NCBI GenBank assembly: GCA_046542995.1
Contig: JBKHAH010000005.1
Location: forward strand, 1 to 64,000
DNA: 64,000 nt
Reading direction: 5' to 3'
DNA from: Perlabentimonas sp046542995
GTDB lineage: Bacteria; Bacteroidota; Bacteroidia; Bacteroidales; Tenuifilaceae
Shown here: piece by piece, positions 45,173 to 53,997 of the stretch
Layout: every line of letters starts with the position of its first letter
Position numbering within the stretch: position 1 is the stretch's first letter
The notes under the pieces: model-generated
What the model saw: the letters and a program-made list of their open reading frames with translations, nothing else
Told to the model about the DNA's origin: nothing
Databases searched by the model: none
Made by a program: the position numbers and the translations under genes

Positions 45173-45206
45173 CCTGTTTCTGGGCACTACTACTTTTAAA
45201 ATTATT

Positions 45207-45941
45207 ATGATGATAAAGAAGGGTCTCGTTTATATATTTTTTGCTTTGGCATTTGCTCATATTGCCAATGCTCAGCAAACGGTTACCTTTTCCTCTTTAG
45301 ACGGAGTTACAATAACTGCAGATAAATACGTAGTATCAACCCAAAAACCTTACCTAATACTTCTTCATCAGGCTGGCTTTAGCCGTGGCGAATACCGTGA
45401 GACGGCTCCAAAACTTGCTAATCTAGGGTTTAACTGTTTGGCTGTTGACCTGCGATCGGGCAATGAGGTGAATTTTGTGAAAAACAGCACCGCTTTAGAT
45501 GCTAAAGAAAAGGGTAAACCATGCAGCTACCTTGATGCTAGGCAAGATATTACAGCAACTATAAGCTATGTGGCTGGTATTTCAAAGAAACCGATTATAC
45601 TTGTTGGAAGTTCTTACTCCGCATCCCTTGCACTAGTTGAGGCTACCAATAATTTTAAGGTGAAAGCTGTAGTGGTTTTTTCACCAGGCGAGTATTTTAA
45701 AAATGAGCTAAATGTAAAGGAGGCAACCAGTATGCTCTATGTACCTGTTTTAGCGACAAGTTCAAGGATAGAGTTTGAGCCCATGAAGAAGATGCTTGAC
45801 CATATAAAGCCAAAGCATTTAACCCTTTTTAAGCCCACCAAGGAAGGTGTGCACGGTTCTCGTGCCCTGTGGGAGAGCAATCCGAACCACGAGGAATACT
45901 GGATGGCTTTAACCCAATTCTTTAGCCAATTAAAATTCTAA
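45207..45941 (+). CDS. Secreted alpha/beta hydrolase, dienelactone-hydrolase-like
   Basis: 244 residues from the ATG at 45207 (or 45210), which starts a signal peptide (about 1-23, 'YIFFALAFAHIANAQQ'). The longer frame from 45141 overlaps atpC and is unlikely. Alpha/beta-hydrolase fold with the oxyanion segment 'ILLHQAGFSRGEY', nucleophile elbow 'VGSSYSASLAL' and probable catalytic His in 'GVHGSRALW' near the end. Probably a periplasmic esterase or carboxylic-ester hydrolase of unknown substrate. It follows atpC by 34 bases and may share its transcript. Confidence 0.85.
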   Translation: MMIKKGLVYIFFALAFAHIANAQQTVTFSSLDGVTITADKYVVSTQKPYLILLHQAGFSRGEYRETAPKLANLGFNCLAVDLRSGNEVNFVKNSTALDAKEKGKPCSYLDARQDITATISYVAGISKKPIILVGSSYSASLALVEATNNFKVKAVVVFSPGEYFKNELNVKEATSMLYVPVLATSSRIEFEPMKKMLDHIKPKHLTLFKPTKEGVHGSRALWESNPNHEEYWMALTQFFSQLKF

Positions 45942-45956
45942 AACTATATCTTTCCG

Positions 45957-45965
45957 TATCTTTGC
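45957..45965 (+). promoter_or_regulatory. candidate -7 box upstream of the U32 gene
   Basis: TATCTTTGC is a full match to TAnnTTTGy and is preceded by a near copy TATCTTTCC. No -33 TTG is seen at the usual distance. It would leave a leader of about 125 bases containing the hairpin at 46017-46035. Confidence 0.4.
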
Positions 45966-46016
45966 ATCTAAAATAACAAGTGCTTGAAAGAAAACGCTTA
46001 TTGCTTGGTTATGACT

Positions 46017-46035
46017 GCCTGATGGCATGTCAGGC
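46017..46035 (+). repeat. small leader hairpin
   Basis: GCCTGA (46017-46022) pairs with TCAGGC (46030-46035) around TGGCATG. It is GC-rich relative to its surroundings, and the words GACTGCCTG and GTCAGGC resemble the arms of the element at 23953-24227. There is no T run. Function unknown. Confidence 0.4.
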
Positions 46036-46098
46036 TTGCCGAATTCTTACCTAGCACTGATAAAATATGAGTTTTCTTTCTGATACAAACTACTAACG

Positions 46099-47364
46099 AT
46101 GCAGATTAATCTTGATAGTATTGAGGTAATGGCTCCCGCTGGCAATTTTGAGTCGCTTATGGCGGCCATTCAGGGTGGGGCTGACTCTGTTTACTTCGGC
46201 GTGGGTCATCTAAATATGCGTGCCAAATCAACGGTAAACTTCACTATTGATGATCTTCCCGAAATTGTTACCCGCTGTAGGGCAAATAATGTAGAAACTT
46301 ACCTCACGGTTAACACTGTGCTTTACGATCAGGATATTAAGCCAATGCAGCAAACAATTGATGCCGCTGCAAGTGCAGGCATTTCTGCAATAATTGCATC
46401 CGATCAGGCTGCTATTACCTATGCTCGCGAGCAAGGGGTTGAGGTGCATTTATCTACACAGCTAAACATAAGCAACACTGAGGCTTTAAGGTTTTACTCC
46501 CAATGGGCTGATGTAGCAGTACTGGCACGTGAGCTCAATCTTGATCAGGTTGCAACCATTACAAAGAATATCTATGAACAGAAAATAACGGGTCCGTCTG
46601 GTAATCTGATTAGATTGGAGCTGTTTGCTCATGGAGCATTATGCATGGCAGTTTCTGGTAAATGCTACCTCAGCCTGCATCAGGCTAACCACTCAGCAAA
46701 CAGAGGTGCTTGTATTCAGATTTGTCGCCGATCATATACAGTAACGGACAAGGAAACTGGCAGCGAGTTAGATATAGAAAATGAGTACATTATGTCACCA
46801 AAAGACCTTTGTACCATTGGTTTTCTTAATAAAATTATTGCATCGGGTGTTTCGGTGCTTAAAATTGAAGGTAGAGCCCGTAGCCCCGAATACGTTAAAA
46901 CCGTAACCCAATGCTATAAGGAGGCGGTTGCTTCCATAGAAAAGGGAGAATATACTGCCGATGCAATTGCGGAGTGGAAGAATCGCCTCTCAAAAGTTTT
47001 TAATCGTGGTTTTTGGGATGGCTACTATTTGGGCCAAAAACTGGGAGAATGGAGCCATGAATATGGAAGTGTGGCAAATGAGCGAAAGGTTTTTGTAGGT
47101 AGGGTCACGAATTATTTTTCAAAACTTGGGGTGGTTGAAATAAAACCCGAGGCCAGCGAGCTTTATAACAATGATAAGGTGCTAATAATTGGTCCCACAA
47201 CCGGCGTGGTTGAAGTTGTAGCCGATGGTATTAGGGTGGATGATAAAATTGTATCGGAATGCCCAAAGGGAACGAAGTGCTCTTTTAAAATACCAGTGCT
47301 GGTTAGGCGTAACGATAAACTATACAGATTAGTTGAAAATAGAAAGCATAAGTGCCTTGGCTGA
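46099..47364 (+). CDS. Peptidase U32 family protein (tRNA/rRNA hydroxylation type, TrhP-like)
   Basis: 421 residues. N-terminal TIM-barrel-like U32 domain (about 8-300) beginning 'VMAPAGNFESLMAAIQGGAD', with the U32 signature 'LELFAHGALCMAVSGKCYLS' followed by 'RGACIQICRRSY'; these four cysteines are the probable Fe-S ligands. A C-terminal beta domain (about 330-415) follows. Although called peptidases, studied members such as TrhP and RlhA are Fe-S proteins that hydroxylate tRNA or rRNA using prephenate-dependent chemistry. TrhP (YegQ) is the best guess from length and the second domain. It sits between the two ATP synthase operons and ends 19 bases from the convergent atpG stop. Confidence 0.9.
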   Translation: MQINLDSIEVMAPAGNFESLMAAIQGGADSVYFGVGHLNMRAKSTVNFTIDDLPEIVTRCRANNVETYLTVNTVLYDQDIKPMQQTIDAAASAGISAIIASDQAAITYAREQGVEVHLSTQLNISNTEALRFYSQWADVAVLARELNLDQVATITKNIYEQKITGPSGNLIRLELFAHGALCMAVSGKCYLSLHQANHSANRGACIQICRRSYTVTDKETGSELDIENEYIMSPKDLCTIGFLNKIIASGVSVLKIEGRARSPEYVKTVTQCYKEAVASIEKGEYTADAIAEWKNRLSKVFNRGFWDGYYLGQKLGEWSHEYGSVANERKVFVGRVTNYFSKLGVVEIKPEASELYNNDKVLIIGPTTGVVEVVADGIRVDDKIVSECPKGTKCSFKIPVLVRRNDKLYRLVENRKHKCLG

Positions 47365-47383
47365 AAGTCAGAGTAGTTGGTTG

Positions 47384-48268
47384 TTAACCCTTTAGGGCTT
47401 CTGCTCCGGAAACTATCTCTAAAATTTCTTTTGTAATTGCGGCTTGCCTTGCTTTGTTATACTGGAGTTTTAGCTCTTTTTTCAATTCAATTGCATTCTC
47501 TGTTGCCTGATGCATTGCAGTCATTCTTGCCCCATGCTCACCAATTGAGTTTTCAAGTATAACCGTGTGAAAGTATGTTTTTATGGCAAGTGGTATTAAG
47601 ACTTTTAGAATATACTCTTGATCAGGCTCAAAAATCAGGTTATCTGGAGTGTTTATTGTGCTATTTTCATCGATTTGAGTAAACGGCAGAAGGGGTTCAA
47701 TTCTGGGTTCCTGAAGAGCGGGGTTTTTAAAGTAATTGTAAGCAACGTAAACAGAATCGAGTTCTTTATTATTGAATTGATCAATAAGCATGGAGCTAAA
47801 ACTTGCAGAAAGGCTAAAAGAAGGGTTATTAACAACCTCCGTGTCAATTAGGCTAACTTCAAAGCCCTTCTTTTTAAGGTAATCGGCCCCCTTTTTTCCT
47901 AAGCACAATAGTTTCAATTGATTTGTTCCCCATAACTCTGGAAAAAGTTTTGGCCCTTGTTCGTTAATAAATTTAAGAAGGTTAAGGTTAAACCCAGCGC
48001 ACATGCTTGAGTTGGAAGTAACTACTACTAAAGCTGCCTTCTGAGTGATATCAGGCATTGTAAACCATTTTTCTACAACAGCTTCAGGTGCAAAGGGAAC
48101 TATGCGCGCTAGTAAGTTTTGGATTTTTTTGGAATAGGGACTGTAGCGCAGAATCACATCCTGTGCTTTATGAAACTTAGCAGCCGACACCATTTTCATG
48201 GCGCTGGTAATTTTCTGCGTCGATGCAATTGAACTTATCCTTGTGCGTATCTCCTTTAAACCTGCCAT
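47384..48268 (-). CDS. atpG: F1Fo ATP synthase subunit gamma
   Basis: 294 residues. The N-terminal helix 'EIRTRISSIASTQKITSAMKM' and the C-terminal helix 'GARMTAMHQATENAIELKKEL' form the coiled-coil central shaft; between them is a Rossmann-like middle domain. Last gene of the minus-strand operon; it starts 2 bases after the atpA stop. The final segment 'QAAITKEILEIVSGAEAL' is typical. Confidence 0.97.
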   Translation of the reverse strand: MAGLKEIRTRISSIASTQKITSAMKMVSAAKFHKAQDVILRYSPYSKKIQNLLARIVPFAPEAVVEKWFTMPDITQKAALVVVTSNSSMCAGFNLNLLKFINEQGPKLFPELWGTNQLKLLCLGKKGADYLKKKGFEVSLIDTEVVNNPSFSLSASFSSMLIDQFNNKELDSVYVAYNYFKNPALQEPRIEPLLPFTQIDENSTINTPDNLIFEPDQEYILKVLIPLAIKTYFHTVILENSIGEHGARMTAMHQATENAIELKKELKLQYNKARQAAITKEILEIVSGAEALKG

Positions 48269-48270
48269 TT

Positions 48271-49851
48271 TTAAGTTGCTAGCTGTTTTGCAATGGTTGA
48301 TGCCACCTGTGTTATCGTATCCGTTATTTCGTCGTTTAAATCACCTTTGGCAATGTTTTTAAGTGTCTCTTCGTAGTGAGTTCTTAGCTCATCAAGAAGG
48401 TTGTTTTCAAATTCCTTAACCCTATCTTTTGGAACTTTTTTTAAAAGACCTTTCGTTCCGCAATATATTATGGCTACCTGCTCCTCGATGGGAAGCGGAC
48501 AGTTTTCTCCTTGCTTAAGAATTTCAACGTTTTTTGCACCTTTATCAAGTACATTGAGGGTTGCGGCATCCAAATCGGAGCCAAATTTTGCAAATGCTTC
48601 CAGCTCACGATACTGTGCCTGATCGAGCTTAAGCGTACCCGCCACTTTCTTCATGGATTTAATTTGCGCTTTGCCACCCACGCGCGATACCGATATGCCA
48701 ACATTAATTGCGGGTCTAACGCCGCTGTTAAACAGGTTCGTTTCAAGGAATATCTGACCGTCGGTTATGGAAATTACGTTGGTTGGTATATATGCCGATA
48801 CGTCAGCCGCTTGTGTCTCAATAATTGGGAGGGCTGTTAGCGAACCTCCCCCTTTTACCAAATCGCGAAGCGATTCGGGCAAATCATTCATTTGCTTTGC
48901 AATCTCATCCGATTCAATAATTTTAGCAGCTCTTTCAAGAAGACGACTGTGAAGATAGAACACATCTCCAGGGTACGCTTCCCTCCCTGGTGGACGACGA
49001 AGGAGCAGTGAAACCTCCCTGTATGAAACGGCCTGCTTCGAAAGATCATCAAAAATTACCAGAGCATGACGCCCTGTGTCGCGGAAAAATTCACCTATAG
49101 CAGCACCTGCGAAAGGTGCGTAGAATTGTTGTGCTGCGGGGTCAGCGGCACTTGCTGAAACAATCACGGTATAGTCAAGTGCCCCATGTTTTTGTAGAGT
49201 TTTAGCTATGCTTGCTACTGTTGAGCCTTTTTGACCTATGGCCACGTAAATACAAAAAACCGGTTCACCTTTATCATAAAAATTACGTTGATTAATTATC
49301 GTGTCAACAGCAATGGCCGTTTTACCAGTTTGCCTGTCGCCAATAATTAGTTCACGCTGGCCCCTTCCTATGGGTATCATCGCATCAATAGCCTTTATTC
49401 CTGTTTGCAGCGGTTCGCTTACTGGTTGTCGGTATATTACTCCTGGAGCTTTCCTTTCGAGGGGCATCTCATAGGTTTTTCCAGTAATTGGACCCTTGCC
49501 GTCAATTGGCTCACCTAAGGTGTTAACAACGCGCCCCAAAAGCGCATCACCAACTTTTATTGAGGCGATATGGTTGGTTCGTTTAACCTTGAAACCCTCC
49601 TTAATTTTATCGGAGGATCCAAGTAGCACTACCCCAACATTATCCTCTTCAAGGTTGAGAACAATTCCCATTACGCCTGATTCGAACTCAACCAGCTCGT
49701 TGGATCGGACGTTGGAAAGGCCAAATACCCTTGCAATGCCATCACCTACTTGTAAAACAGTACCTACCTCTTCGAAACCTGACTTTAAATCTAGCCCGGC
49801 CAGTTCTTTCTTAAGAACTTCCGATACTTCTGATGCCTTTATATCTGCCAT
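48271..49851 (-). CDS. atpA: F1Fo ATP synthase subunit alpha
   Basis: 526 residues, the non-catalytic nucleotide-binding subunit of F1. Walker A 'GDRQTGKT' (171-178), the beta-barrel domain (about 25-95), 'VYVAIGQKGSTVA', Walker B 'ALVIFDDLSKQAVSYRE' and the arginine-finger segment 'ISVSRVGG'. The N-terminus has the expected 'MADIKASEVSEVLKKEL'. It sits between atpH (11-base gap) and atpG (2-base gap). Confidence 0.98.
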   Translation of the reverse strand: MADIKASEVSEVLKKELAGLDLKSGFEEVGTVLQVGDGIARVFGLSNVRSNELVEFESGVMGIVLNLEEDNVGVVLLGSSDKIKEGFKVKRTNHIASIKVGDALLGRVVNTLGEPIDGKGPITGKTYEMPLERKAPGVIYRQPVSEPLQTGIKAIDAMIPIGRGQRELIIGDRQTGKTAIAVDTIINQRNFYDKGEPVFCIYVAIGQKGSTVASIAKTLQKHGALDYTVIVSASAADPAAQQFYAPFAGAAIGEFFRDTGRHALVIFDDLSKQAVSYREVSLLLRRPPGREAYPGDVFYLHSRLLERAAKIIESDEIAKQMNDLPESLRDLVKGGGSLTALPIIETQAADVSAYIPTNVISITDGQIFLETNLFNSGVRPAINVGISVSRVGGKAQIKSMKKVAGTLKLDQAQYRELEAFAKFGSDLDAATLNVLDKGAKNVEILKQGENCPLPIEEQVAIIYCGTKGLLKKVPKDRVKEFENNLLDELRTHYEETLKNIAKGDLNDEITDTITQVASTIAKQLAT

Positions 49852-49862
49852 AGTAAATTTTT

Positions 49863-50405
49863 CTAATACTCAATTCCCAGTATCTTTTTACGTAGTAATT
49901 CAAGTTCTCCCCTAATGCTCTTATCCAAATACTTGTCCTCAATTGTTAGCGTGAAGCCTCCAATTAATTCAGGATTAACGGTTAGCCCAATTTCAACGTC
50001 TTTTTTGTATTTCTGCCTAAGGTAGCTAGCAATATTGTCCATGCTGTTCTGGCTAAGCTCGGAGATACTCTCAATGTTTACTTTGATAATATTGAATTTT
50101 TGTCTGTATAATCGTTGAAAAACAAGGATTATACTTTTTAAAACAGATTCACGCTGCTTTTTCACTATTAAATGAACAAACTTGATAAGATCGGGTGCGA
50201 CTTTACTCAGAATGTTTTCAATGACTTTTTCTTTCTTGCTTCTTGAAATCATGGGAGAGTGCAGCATTTGATAGAATTCAGGATTACTCTCAATCATACG
50301 CATAAATTGCTCCGACTGTGAGTAGACATTAGATGCCACTTGTTGGTCAAGGGCCCAACCAAGTAACGCTCTGGCATAACTTACTGAAACTCTACCCTGA
50401 TTCAT
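49863..50405 (-). CDS. atpH: F1Fo ATP synthase subunit delta
   Basis: 180 residues. OSCP/delta family: 'VSVSYARALLGWALDQ' at the N-terminus, a helical bundle, and the C-terminal 'VNPELIGGFTLTIEDKYLDKSIRGEL'. It connects the peripheral stalk b-subunit to the top of F1. Separated by one base from atpF. Confidence 0.95.
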   Translation of the reverse strand: MNQGRVSVSYARALLGWALDQQVASNVYSQSEQFMRMIESNPEFYQMLHSPMISRSKKEKVIENILSKVAPDLIKFVHLIVKKQRESVLKSIILVFQRLYRQKFNIIKVNIESISELSQNSMDNIASYLRQKYKKDVEIGLTVNPELIGGFTLTIEDKYLDKSIRGELELLRKKILGIEY

Positions 50406-50406
50406 G

Positions 50407-50904
50407 CTAATTTTGTGATGAAAGTTCTTGAATTATTGAGTTAACTTGCTCCTCATATTTTGCTTTATCCTTAAGTTCTTGACGGATAATTTTTTCAGAA
50501 ATTTGAAAAACAAGTTGAGTTGCATATGACTTAAACTCAAGTTTTGCCATTTCTTGATCGTGTTTAATCTTTTCTTGTGCTTGGGTAAGAAATTTATGTG
50601 CTTCTTCCTCAGATTTCATACGAGCTTCCTCAATAATTCTATCTTTGGTTTTTTTAGCTTCTACCAGGATAGCATCTCTTTCAGCCTGAGCTTTTGCAAT
50701 TAGCTCCTCGTTACGTGCTTCTAGCTTAGCAATTTCGTTTCTTGCATACTCAGCATCGCGAAGAGCCTTGGAAATCTGTTCTTCCCGGTTCTTTATTCCT
50801 TGCAGAATTGGTTTCCATGCAAACTTCTTAAGAATAAAAAGTAGGATGCTAAAGGAAACAAGCATCCAGAACAGCAAACCGTAATCAGGAGTAATTAAAC
50901 CCAT
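50407..50904 (-). CDS. atpF: F1Fo ATP synthase subunit b
   Basis: 165 residues. One N-terminal membrane segment (about 8-26, 'LLFWMLVSFSILLFIL') and then the conserved 'KFAWKPIL' followed by a long charged coiled coil (about 35-150), which forms the peripheral stalk. Only a single b-type gene is present, so the stalk is a homodimer. Confidence 0.96.
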   Translation of the reverse strand: MGLITPDYGLLFWMLVSFSILLFILKKFAWKPILQGIKNREEQISKALRDAEYARNEIAKLEARNEELIAKAQAERDAILVEAKKTKDRIIEEARMKSEEEAHKFLTQAQEKIKHDQEMAKLEFKSYATQLVFQISEKIIRQELKDKAKYEEQVNSIIQELSSQN

Positions 50905-50928
50905 ACAAAAGAGATTTTAAGGTTATTG

Positions 50929-51180
50929 CTATAGTAAAATTACAAGGGCACAAATAATAATTGCGAAGAATGACACCCCCTCAATTAGTGCTGCAGCAAC
51001 CACCATGCTTCCTCGAATATCACCAGCAGCTTCTGGTTGGCGTGCCATTGATTCAAGTGCAGTTGCACCAATTTTTCCTATACCCCATGCTGCGCCAATA
51101 ACAATTATTGCAGCACCAATTGCAGCACCAATTTTAGCATAGGCCGCTGCAGCTTGTAATAAAATAAGTAGTGTTGTCAT
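50929..51180 (-). CDS. atpE: F1Fo ATP synthase subunit c
   Basis: 83 residues, a hairpin of two membrane helices joined by the loop 'MARQPEA'. The ion-binding carboxylate is Glu67 in 'AALIEGVSFF'. The first helix lacks the Gln, and the second lacks the Ser/Thr after the Glu, that mark Na+-binding c-rings, so proton coupling is the simpler reading. The N-terminal helix begins with a short hydrophobic stretch as in other Bacteroidota. Confidence 0.95.
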   Translation of the reverse strand: MTTLLILLQAAAAYAKIGAAIGAAIIVIGAAWGIGKIGATALESMARQPEAAGDIRGSMVVAAALIEGVSFFAIIICALVILL

Positions 51181-51205
51181 CTTTTAATAGTTTTATGGTT
51201 AATAA

Positions 51206-52315
51206 TTAATGATGCTCCTCTGTTGCCATGCCAAGGAACAATGCACTTAGCATGGTAAATACGTATGCTTGTATAACTGCAACCAGCAGCTCAAGCGCAC
51301 TCATAAAAACTGTTAGTAGAATTGTAACTATTGATATACCGTAACCAAAATAAACATTTACTGCACCAAAAATGAAAATTAATCCAAAAAGCACCATCAC
51401 AATAATGTGCCCCGCAAGAATGTTGGCAAAAAGACGAATCATTAGAACAGCCGGTTTAATAATCCAGCTAGCTAATTCAACCACAGGCATAATGGGAATT
51501 GGTAACTTAAGGAAAACGGGAACCCCAGGGGGATTAAAAATGTGTTTCCAAAACATCTTGTTGCCATTTATTACAATCATTAAGAGTGTAAATAGTGCAA
51601 GAGCCATTGTAACGGCAATATTACCTGTAACGTTAGCACCGGCAGGAAATATTGGAATTAAACCCAGAAGATTATTTATCCATATAAAGAAAAAAACGGA
51701 CAGCAGGAATGGCATAAACTTATGTGCTTTCTTTTCTCCAAGAGAGGGTTTTACTATTTCATCGCGTACGAATAAAATTATGGTTTCCATTAGATTTTGT
51801 AATCCGCTTGGAGCAGAGGATGGCCTCTGCTGATATTTTTTTGCCACTGGAATAAAAATTAGGCACAAGAGTAGGATAGAGAAAAAGATGCCAACCACAT
51901 TCTTCTTAATTGAGAAATCTAAAGGAAGGGCCCCTTCTTCCTCAATTATTTGCCCCTTCTCATTAACTTCAACAATTTTCCCCTTAAAGTCACCTTTGGT
52001 TATAAGTTTAAAGCCTTTGTACGAATCGTGTCCATGATGAAACTTACTTGACCAGAATGTGTATAGATTATTTCGTGTTCGGCTATAAAGGATAATTGGG
52101 AGAGGAACTGAGACATGTTTTTCTCCAAAGGAGAATAGATGCCACTCATGTGCATCACCAATATGGTCAAAAATAAAATCACCCGGGTTGAATTCCTTGT
52201 TCTGATTGTGGTTTTCTGTATGGCTCGAACTGTTTTCTACATCAGCACCCATGACTAAAGGTGCTGATATAAAAAGGGATACTATGGTTGTTAGAATGAT
52301 GATGCCCCGTTTCAT
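51206..52315 (-). CDS. atpB: F1Fo ATP synthase subunit a with signal peptide and periplasmic extension
   Basis: 369 residues, longer than E. coli subunit a (271). An N-terminal signal peptide (about 1-23) and a hydrophilic extracytoplasmic region (24-138) precede five or six membrane helices (about 140-365). The essential stator arginine is Arg294 in 'LMIRLFANILAGH'; the last helix has 'ELLVAVIQAYVFTMLSALFL'. The long N-terminal extension is common in Bacteroidota a-subunits. Ends 25 bases before atpE. Confidence 0.95.
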   Translation of the reverse strand: MKRGIIILTTIVSLFISAPLVMGADVENSSSHTENHNQNKEFNPGDFIFDHIGDAHEWHLFSFGEKHVSVPLPIILYSRTRNNLYTFWSSKFHHGHDSYKGFKLITKGDFKGKIVEVNEKGQIIEEEGALPLDFSIKKNVVGIFFSILLLCLIFIPVAKKYQQRPSSAPSGLQNLMETIILFVRDEIVKPSLGEKKAHKFMPFLLSVFFFIWINNLLGLIPIFPAGANVTGNIAVTMALALFTLLMIVINGNKMFWKHIFNPPGVPVFLKLPIPIMPVVELASWIIKPAVLMIRLFANILAGHIIVMVLFGLIFIFGAVNVYFGYGISIVTILLTVFMSALELLVAVIQAYVFTMLSALFLGMATEEHH

Positions 52316-52372
52316 CTATTTTAAAATTTAGCCCGAACTCAAAAATAGATACTTTCTTGGGTAAATCAACAA

Positions 52373-52771
52373 CTATTGCTTATTTTTTTTATTAAGGAAA
52401 CCCATAAAGTCGTTAACAACCTGAATAAGAGAAGAGAAGTAAAGGATGATAAAAATCATCAGGAATGGAATGGGGTTGTTATTTGAGAGCAGCATGTAGA
52501 GGATGGCAAAGATGAGGGAACCAAAAAACTTTAGTGCGGTTATAAGCATAAAGTATCTGGAGAACTTTGCCGTTGAAAGATCATGTGTTTTTACCAGCAT
52601 TACATAAACGATAATATTAAGGATATAGAAATATGCAAAAACAGCTGGGGCAAAATGGAAATAGTGCTGCGGAGCTATAAAATAGAATACCGCAGCACTA
52701 AGTATAATAAATAGAATATACTTAATTGTTAAACGCGAAATAAATCTTTTAATGGCTTTGGGTTTATCCAT
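52373..52771 (-). CDS. Small four-helix membrane protein in the AtpI position
   Basis: 132 residues with four hydrophobic segments (about 17-35, 41-60, 72-95, 100-122) and a basic N-terminus. Sequence similarity to AtpI is not obvious to me, but the place directly ahead of atpB matches the AtpI/AtpZ slot, whose products help c-ring assembly or magnesium uptake. Function is inferred from topology and position. Confidence 0.7.
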   Translation of the reverse strand: MDKPKAIKRFISRLTIKYILFIILSAAVFYFIAPQHYFHFAPAVFAYFYILNIIVYVMLVKTHDLSTAKFSRYFMLITALKFFGSLIFAILYMLLSNNNPIPFLMIFIILYFSSLIQVVNDFMGFLNKKNKQ

Positions 52772-52795
52772 TATTCTATCATAGTGCCAGAAAAA

Positions 52796-53203
52796 TTACT
52801 TTTTGTTAGTACTGGATGGAATATCGCCAGATTTAATCTCATCTTTCTTGTCTGCCTCTTTTGTCATTTCGCAGTATCCAGTAAATTTGCTTCCGGGTTC
52901 AATTGCGAGCCTGCTGGTGGCCATATCACCAATTACCCTGGAGGTTGCTTTAAGTGCTAGGAGCTCCAATACAATAAGCTTTCCATCAACCAGACCAGAG
53001 ATGTCGCTGTTTTTGCAATTAACCTCACCTTTTACTTTACCGGTTTCTCCTATAACAATTTTACCCTTGGCGTTGATGTTGCCAACCAACGTTCCGTCTA
53101 TACGTAAATCGCCATTACAGTTAATGTCACCGTGGATCTCTGTACCAAAACCTATAAGGTTTATGTTGTTTGAAGATGTTTCGTTATCGGAATACTTTGC
53201 CAT
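52796..53203 (-). CDS. Bactofilin (polymer-forming cytoskeletal protein)
   Basis: 135 residues. Right-handed beta-helix bactofilin core (about 18-110) with the repeating glycine and hydrophobic pattern in 'IHGDINCNGDLRIDGTLVGN' and 'KGKIVIGETGKVKGEVNCK'; charged, disordered ends. Bactofilins polymerise without nucleotide and scaffold cell-wall enzymes or morphology. It is the first gene of the minus-strand run that leads into atpI-atpB, 24 bases before the membrane protein, so it probably shares the ATP synthase transcript. Confidence 0.95.
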   Translation of the reverse strand: MAKYSDNETSSNNINLIGFGTEIHGDINCNGDLRIDGTLVGNINAKGKIVIGETGKVKGEVNCKNSDISGLVDGKLIVLELLALKATSRVIGDMATSRLAIEPGSKFTGYCEMTKEADKKDEIKSGDIPSSTNKK

Positions 53204-53243
53204 AAGTAATTTTTTATTTATTAAGTTGTATTTATTTTAGTTA

Positions 53244-53252
53244 GCAAAAATA
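53244..53252 (-). promoter_or_regulatory. candidate -7 box for bactofilin-atp operon
   Basis: On the minus strand this reads TATTTTTGC, a full match to TAnnTTTGy, 41 bases before the bactofilin start. The -33 element is not clear. Confidence 0.4.
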
Positions 53253-53306
53253 TAAAATGTAATGAATAGAATATAGAATAATTGAAAAATTTGAGCAAAA
53301 TTGTAG

Positions 53307-53978
53307 TTATTTAACATTATGAATCTCTATATCCGCATTTAGCGTATTTGTGGTATTACCATTATTATTAATTTCCTCTTCCTCTTCCTCCGTTTCCCAT
53401 TGATATATTTTTCGTTTTGGCCCTTTATTTTTAAAGACAATGGCACAAATAGCCCCGGATATGCCTCCAAATAGATGTCCCTCCCAGGAAATTGAAGGCC
53501 AGAAAGGAAATACGCCCCAAATCATGCTACCATAGAGGAAAACAACAACCAACGATATTGCTGCCAGCCGCGTATCGCGCCTAATTACACCGCTAAAAAA
53601 CAGGAATGCAGCCAAACCATAAACAATGCCGCTGGCACCTATATGGTAGCTTGAACGACCAGCAAGCCAAACACAAGCACCAGAAACCAACCAAATAATT
53701 AGGAAAACCTTGTAACTTAATGAGCGGTAGAAGTATATAATACCAGTTCCCATAACCAGTAGTGGTACTGAGTTTGAAATTAGGTGGTTGAAATCACCAT
53801 GAATAAAGGGAGATAGCAAGATGCCCATAAGGCCACTTAAAGTTCTTGGGTATATACCCCAAAAATGAAAGTTAGCGTTGAGTACGTGCTCGCTTATTGT
53901 TATTATCCACAGAAAAAGAATAAACGTAGTGGGTAGTATCAGGCTATGCTTAAATATTTTTGAATCGAGGTTCTTCAA
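53307..53978 (-). CDS. Rhomboid family intramembrane serine protease
   Basis: 223 residues, six membrane helices. The catalytic dyad is visible: Ser116 in 'HIGASGIVYGL' and His168 in 'WEGHLFGGISGA'; the conserved 'HGDFNHLISNS' of helix 2 is at about 60-70. The C-terminal 35 residues are acidic and asparagine-rich and probably cytoplasmic. It cleaves membrane proteins within the bilayer; the substrate is unknown. It is 19 bases after the Reg_prop gene, likely one operon with the two genes upstream. Confidence 0.95.
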   Translation of the reverse strand: MKNLDSKIFKHSLILPTTFILFLWIITISEHVLNANFHFWGIYPRTLSGLMGILLSPFIHGDFNHLISNSVPLLVMGTGIIYFYRSLSYKVFLIIWLVSGACVWLAGRSSYHIGASGIVYGLAAFLFFSGVIRRDTRLAAISLVVVFLYGSMIWGVFPFWPSISWEGHLFGGISGAICAIVFKNKGPKRKIYQWETEEEEEEINNNGNTTNTLNADIEIHNVK

Positions 53979-53997
53979 ATCAGCAATTTTTTTTTAT

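Noticed and set aside
45141..45206. Extended start of the alpha/beta hydrolase overlapping atpC
   Set aside because: The signal peptide starts at 45207; the upstream codons would place a hydrophilic stretch before it.
50929..51180. Sodium-coupled ATP synthase
   Set aside because: Subunit c lacks the Gln of helix 1 and the Ser/Thr after the ion-binding Glu that mark Na+-type rings.
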